Made by a program: the position numbers and the translations under genes. From Rubrobacter sp. (GTDB lineage: Bacteria; Actinomycetota; Rubrobacteria; Rubrobacterales; Rubrobacteraceae): a DNA stretch of 7,254 nt. Within the stretch, counting starts at the first letter, position 1, and each line of letters opens with the position of its first letter. Below the pieces are notes generated by a model. The model searched no databases and was not told where the DNA came from. It saw only the letters and a program-made list of their open reading frames with translations. Positions 6,069 through 7,254 of the stretch are shown here, piece by piece. Where the stretch lies: assembly GCA_016781775.1 (NCBI GenBank), contig JADDPR010000549.1, positions 1-7,254 of the forward strand. The letters are read 5' to 3'.

Positions 6069-6074
6069 TAGTAT
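6069..6074 (+). promoter_or_regulatory. Candidate -10 element for the LPXTG protein gene
   Basis: TAGTAT fits the TANNNT pattern of sigma-70-type -10 elements in GC-rich Gram-positives and lies in the AT-rich pocket just after the operator array. The -35 position (about 6046-6051) has no consensus match and is covered by the last two half-sites, the layout of an activator-dependent promoter. Transcription from here would give a leader of about 90 nt. That leader contains a 6-bp GC stem (6078-6083 with 6091-6096) whose loop carries AAGGAG. Confidence 0.35.
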
Positions 6075-6171
6075 CTTGCGCCGAAGGAGCCGGCGCGAAA
6101 CGGTGAAATGCTCCCGTAGCGGATCCCCCGGGATGGGACGGCGCCACGATCGAGGTGGGAAGGAGACGGTG

Positions 6172-7128
6172 ATGGCGAAGAGGTTGGCGGTCTTGATGGG
6201 AGCGCTGGCGTTGCTGGTCCTCGCGGTCGATCTCCCGCGGGCGGTGGCGCAGCAGGCGCAGTACGGGGGCGAGGAGGTCTCGGCGACGGGTTACCTCTCG
6301 CCGGTTTCCCCCCCGGGCGCCTACAGCCATCTGCTCAACGACGAGGCGACGGGGCGGCAGTACCTCGTCAGGAGCGGGGCGCTAGACCTCGGAGCTTACG
6401 ACGACGGCCAGAAGGTCACGGTCTCCGGCACGGTCGTCTCCGGCGGGGGCGAGGAGCCCGTGCTCGAGGTGACGAACATCGAGGAGCCGTCAAATACCGG
6501 GGAGCCGGGCGCAGCCGCCACGCTCTCCTTCGAGCTCGCCGTCGAGGGCGAGCCCCGCACGGACGCCACCTTCTTCGGCAACGTCCTGACCGGCGAGGGC
6601 GGGCCGGGGATCTTCGTGCCGCTCAAGGATCCGGACGGCGACGGCGTCTACACCGGCTCCACGGCCATCCGCGACAGGTTCCCGCCCGGGCTCAGGCCCC
6701 TGCCGCCGGACGCCGAGCCTCTGGCGTTCCCCGTCCGGATCGTGCAGGGCACCGGGACGAACTCCAACGCGGAGGGCGAGATTCCCGGCAAGCCTATGAC
6801 TGTGCTGCATGACTTCGGCGCGTCACCGTTGCAGGAGGAGAACGCATTCTCGACGAGCTTCCTCTTCGGAGGCTTCGAGGGCGATACGAGCGTGGGCGAG
6901 GCCACGACGATCGACGAGGGCGACCCCGCGGAGGGCGAGGACCTCAACGGGGACGGCGTCGTGGACGAGGCCGACGGCGAGTTCGCCGCCCAGACCAGCG
7001 ACGCGGCCGCCGAGTCCGGCCCCGAAGGACGCACGCTCCCCAACACTGGCGGCCTTGCCCTCGTCGTGCTCCTGGCCGGCGCGCTCCTCGCGAGCGGCGG
7101 CTTCCTGGTGCGCCACGCGCTTCGCTGA
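6172..7128 (+). CDS. Secreted LPXTG-anchored surface protein with calcium-loop motifs
   Basis: A 318-residue exported protein. Residues 1-26 form a signal peptide (Lys3-Arg4, hydrophobic core 5-19, AVA before a likely cleavage at 26/27). Residues 35-103 are a beta-rich segment that reads like a small OB-like barrel, with strands such as SATGYL, QYLVRSG, KVTVSGTVV and VLEVTNIE. Residues 115-235 look like a second beta domain, containing an Asp-rich DPDGDG loop (153-158). Residues 257-268 form a dockerin/EF-hand-type loop, D-x-N-x-D-G with Asp265 and Asp268. The C-terminus is a complete sorting signal: LPNTG (289-293), a hydrophobic stretch (295-311) and a basic RHALR tail, so sortase anchoring to the wall is expected. 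No sortase gene is in the window. I do not recognise the full-length protein. The ATG is chosen for GAAGGAG 6 nt upstream and the perfect signal peptide after it. It is probably monocistronic, with an operator array upstream and an intrinsic terminator 18 bp past the stop. Confidence 0.88.
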   Translation: MAKRLAVLMGALALLVLAVDLPRAVAQQAQYGGEEVSATGYLSPVSPPGAYSHLLNDEATGRQYLVRSGALDLGAYDDGQKVTVSGTVVSGGGEEPVLEVTNIEEPSNTGEPGAAATLSFELAVEGEPRTDATFFGNVLTGEGGPGIFVPLKDPDGDGVYTGSTAIRDRFPPGLRPLPPDAEPLAFPVRIVQGTGTNSNAEGEIPGKPMTVLHDFGASPLQEENAFSTSFLFGGFEGDTSVGEATTIDEGDPAEGEDLNGDGVVDEADGEFAAQTSDAAAESGPEGRTLPNTGGLALVVLLAGALLASGGFLVRHALR

Positions 7129-7146
7129 ACGGTTCCTGCGGTAGCC

Positions 7147-7176
7147 GGGCCGGTCCTCATTGGGCCGGCCCTTTTT
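7147..7176 (+). terminator. Intrinsic terminator of the LPXTG protein gene
   Basis: A 10-bp GC-rich stem (7147-7156 with 7162-7171, one G:U wobble) closes a 5-nt loop and is followed directly by TTTTT (7172-7176). This is the only canonical rho-independent terminator in the window, and it begins 18 bp after the TGA of the upstream gene. Confidence 0.93.
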
Positions 7177-7187
7177 CCTTGCCTCGG

Positions 7188-7217
7188 GGGACGATTCGGG
7201 GATTGATGCCATAGAAT
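7188..7217 (+). promoter_or_regulatory. Possible promoter for a gene beyond the window
   Basis: TAGAAT (7212-7217) is a good -10 match. Eighteen bases upstream, GGGACG (7188-7193) matches the -35 consensus only at GAC. A GTG at 7229-7231 opens a frame that runs off the end, but it is too short to judge and has only a weak AGGGCGG before it. Confidence 0.3.
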
Positions 7218-7254
7218 CAGGGCGGACCGTGGCTGGTTTCTCGCGCGTGGCCCT

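Noticed and set aside
6019..6171. N-terminal extension of the LPXTG protein from the ATG at 6019
   Set aside because: It would run through the operator array and promoter, adds 51 basic residues before a perfect signal peptide, and has no RBS, whereas the ATG at 6172 has GAAGGAG at good spacing.
1..7254. CRISPR array, tRNA/rRNA genes, insertion sequence or phage genes
   Set aside because: I saw no regularly spaced long repeats, no tRNA-like cloverleaf, no rRNA segments and no transposase or integrase motifs. All large frames are explained by ordinary metabolic or surface proteins.

Overview
The window is GC-rich bacterial DNA with dense genes on both strands, frequent GTG/TTG starts and strong AGGAGG-type ribosome binding sites. 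A probable F420H2-dependent split-barrel enzyme and a surface protein with an LPNTG sorting signal point to a Gram-positive actinomycete-like organism. The protein style resembles Rubrobacter, but that placement is inference from recognition, not a search.

Layout. On the minus strand at the left are a gamma-class carbonic anhydrase-like hexapeptide protein (30-566), an alpha/beta hydrolase with a TTG start (726-1562) and a thiolase (1707-2876, corrected to a GTG start behind a strong RBS). A 46-nt imperfect hairpin (1631-1676) separates the thiolase from the hydrolase. An AT-rich divergent promoter region (2877-3021) separates the thiolase from a plus-strand pair: an ACSM-like acyl-CoA synthetase (3022-4632) and, overlapping it by 4 nt (GTGA), a small deazaflavin-dependent oxidoreductase-like protein (4629-5000). 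The ligase (acid to acyl-CoA) and the thiolase (3-ketoacyl-CoA cleavage or formation) share a control region and make sense together in fatty-acid or ketone degradation.

After the small oxidoreductase comes an unannotated short gene, a DUF2256 zinc-ribbon-like protein (5061-5231), interrupted by an in-frame TGA exactly where the family has a conserved Trp. It converges on a minus-strand BtuF-like helical-backbone metal receptor without an export signal (5217-5972). Between that gene and the last one lies a 199-bp divergent region. It holds four GTWAS half-sites at an exact 11-bp step (6021-6058), the layout of OmpR/PhoB-family (GlnR/MtrA/PhoP-like) operators, followed by a -10-like TAGTAT. 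The last gene (6172-7128) encodes a secreted, Ca-loop-containing, LPXTG-anchored protein that ends at a textbook intrinsic terminator (7147-7176). The final 78 bases hold only a possible promoter for a gene beyond the window.

Most of the window is ordinary metabolism. The items most worth a second look are the TGA-interrupted DUF2256 gene, the 11-bp-phased operator array, and the LPXTG protein it probably controls.
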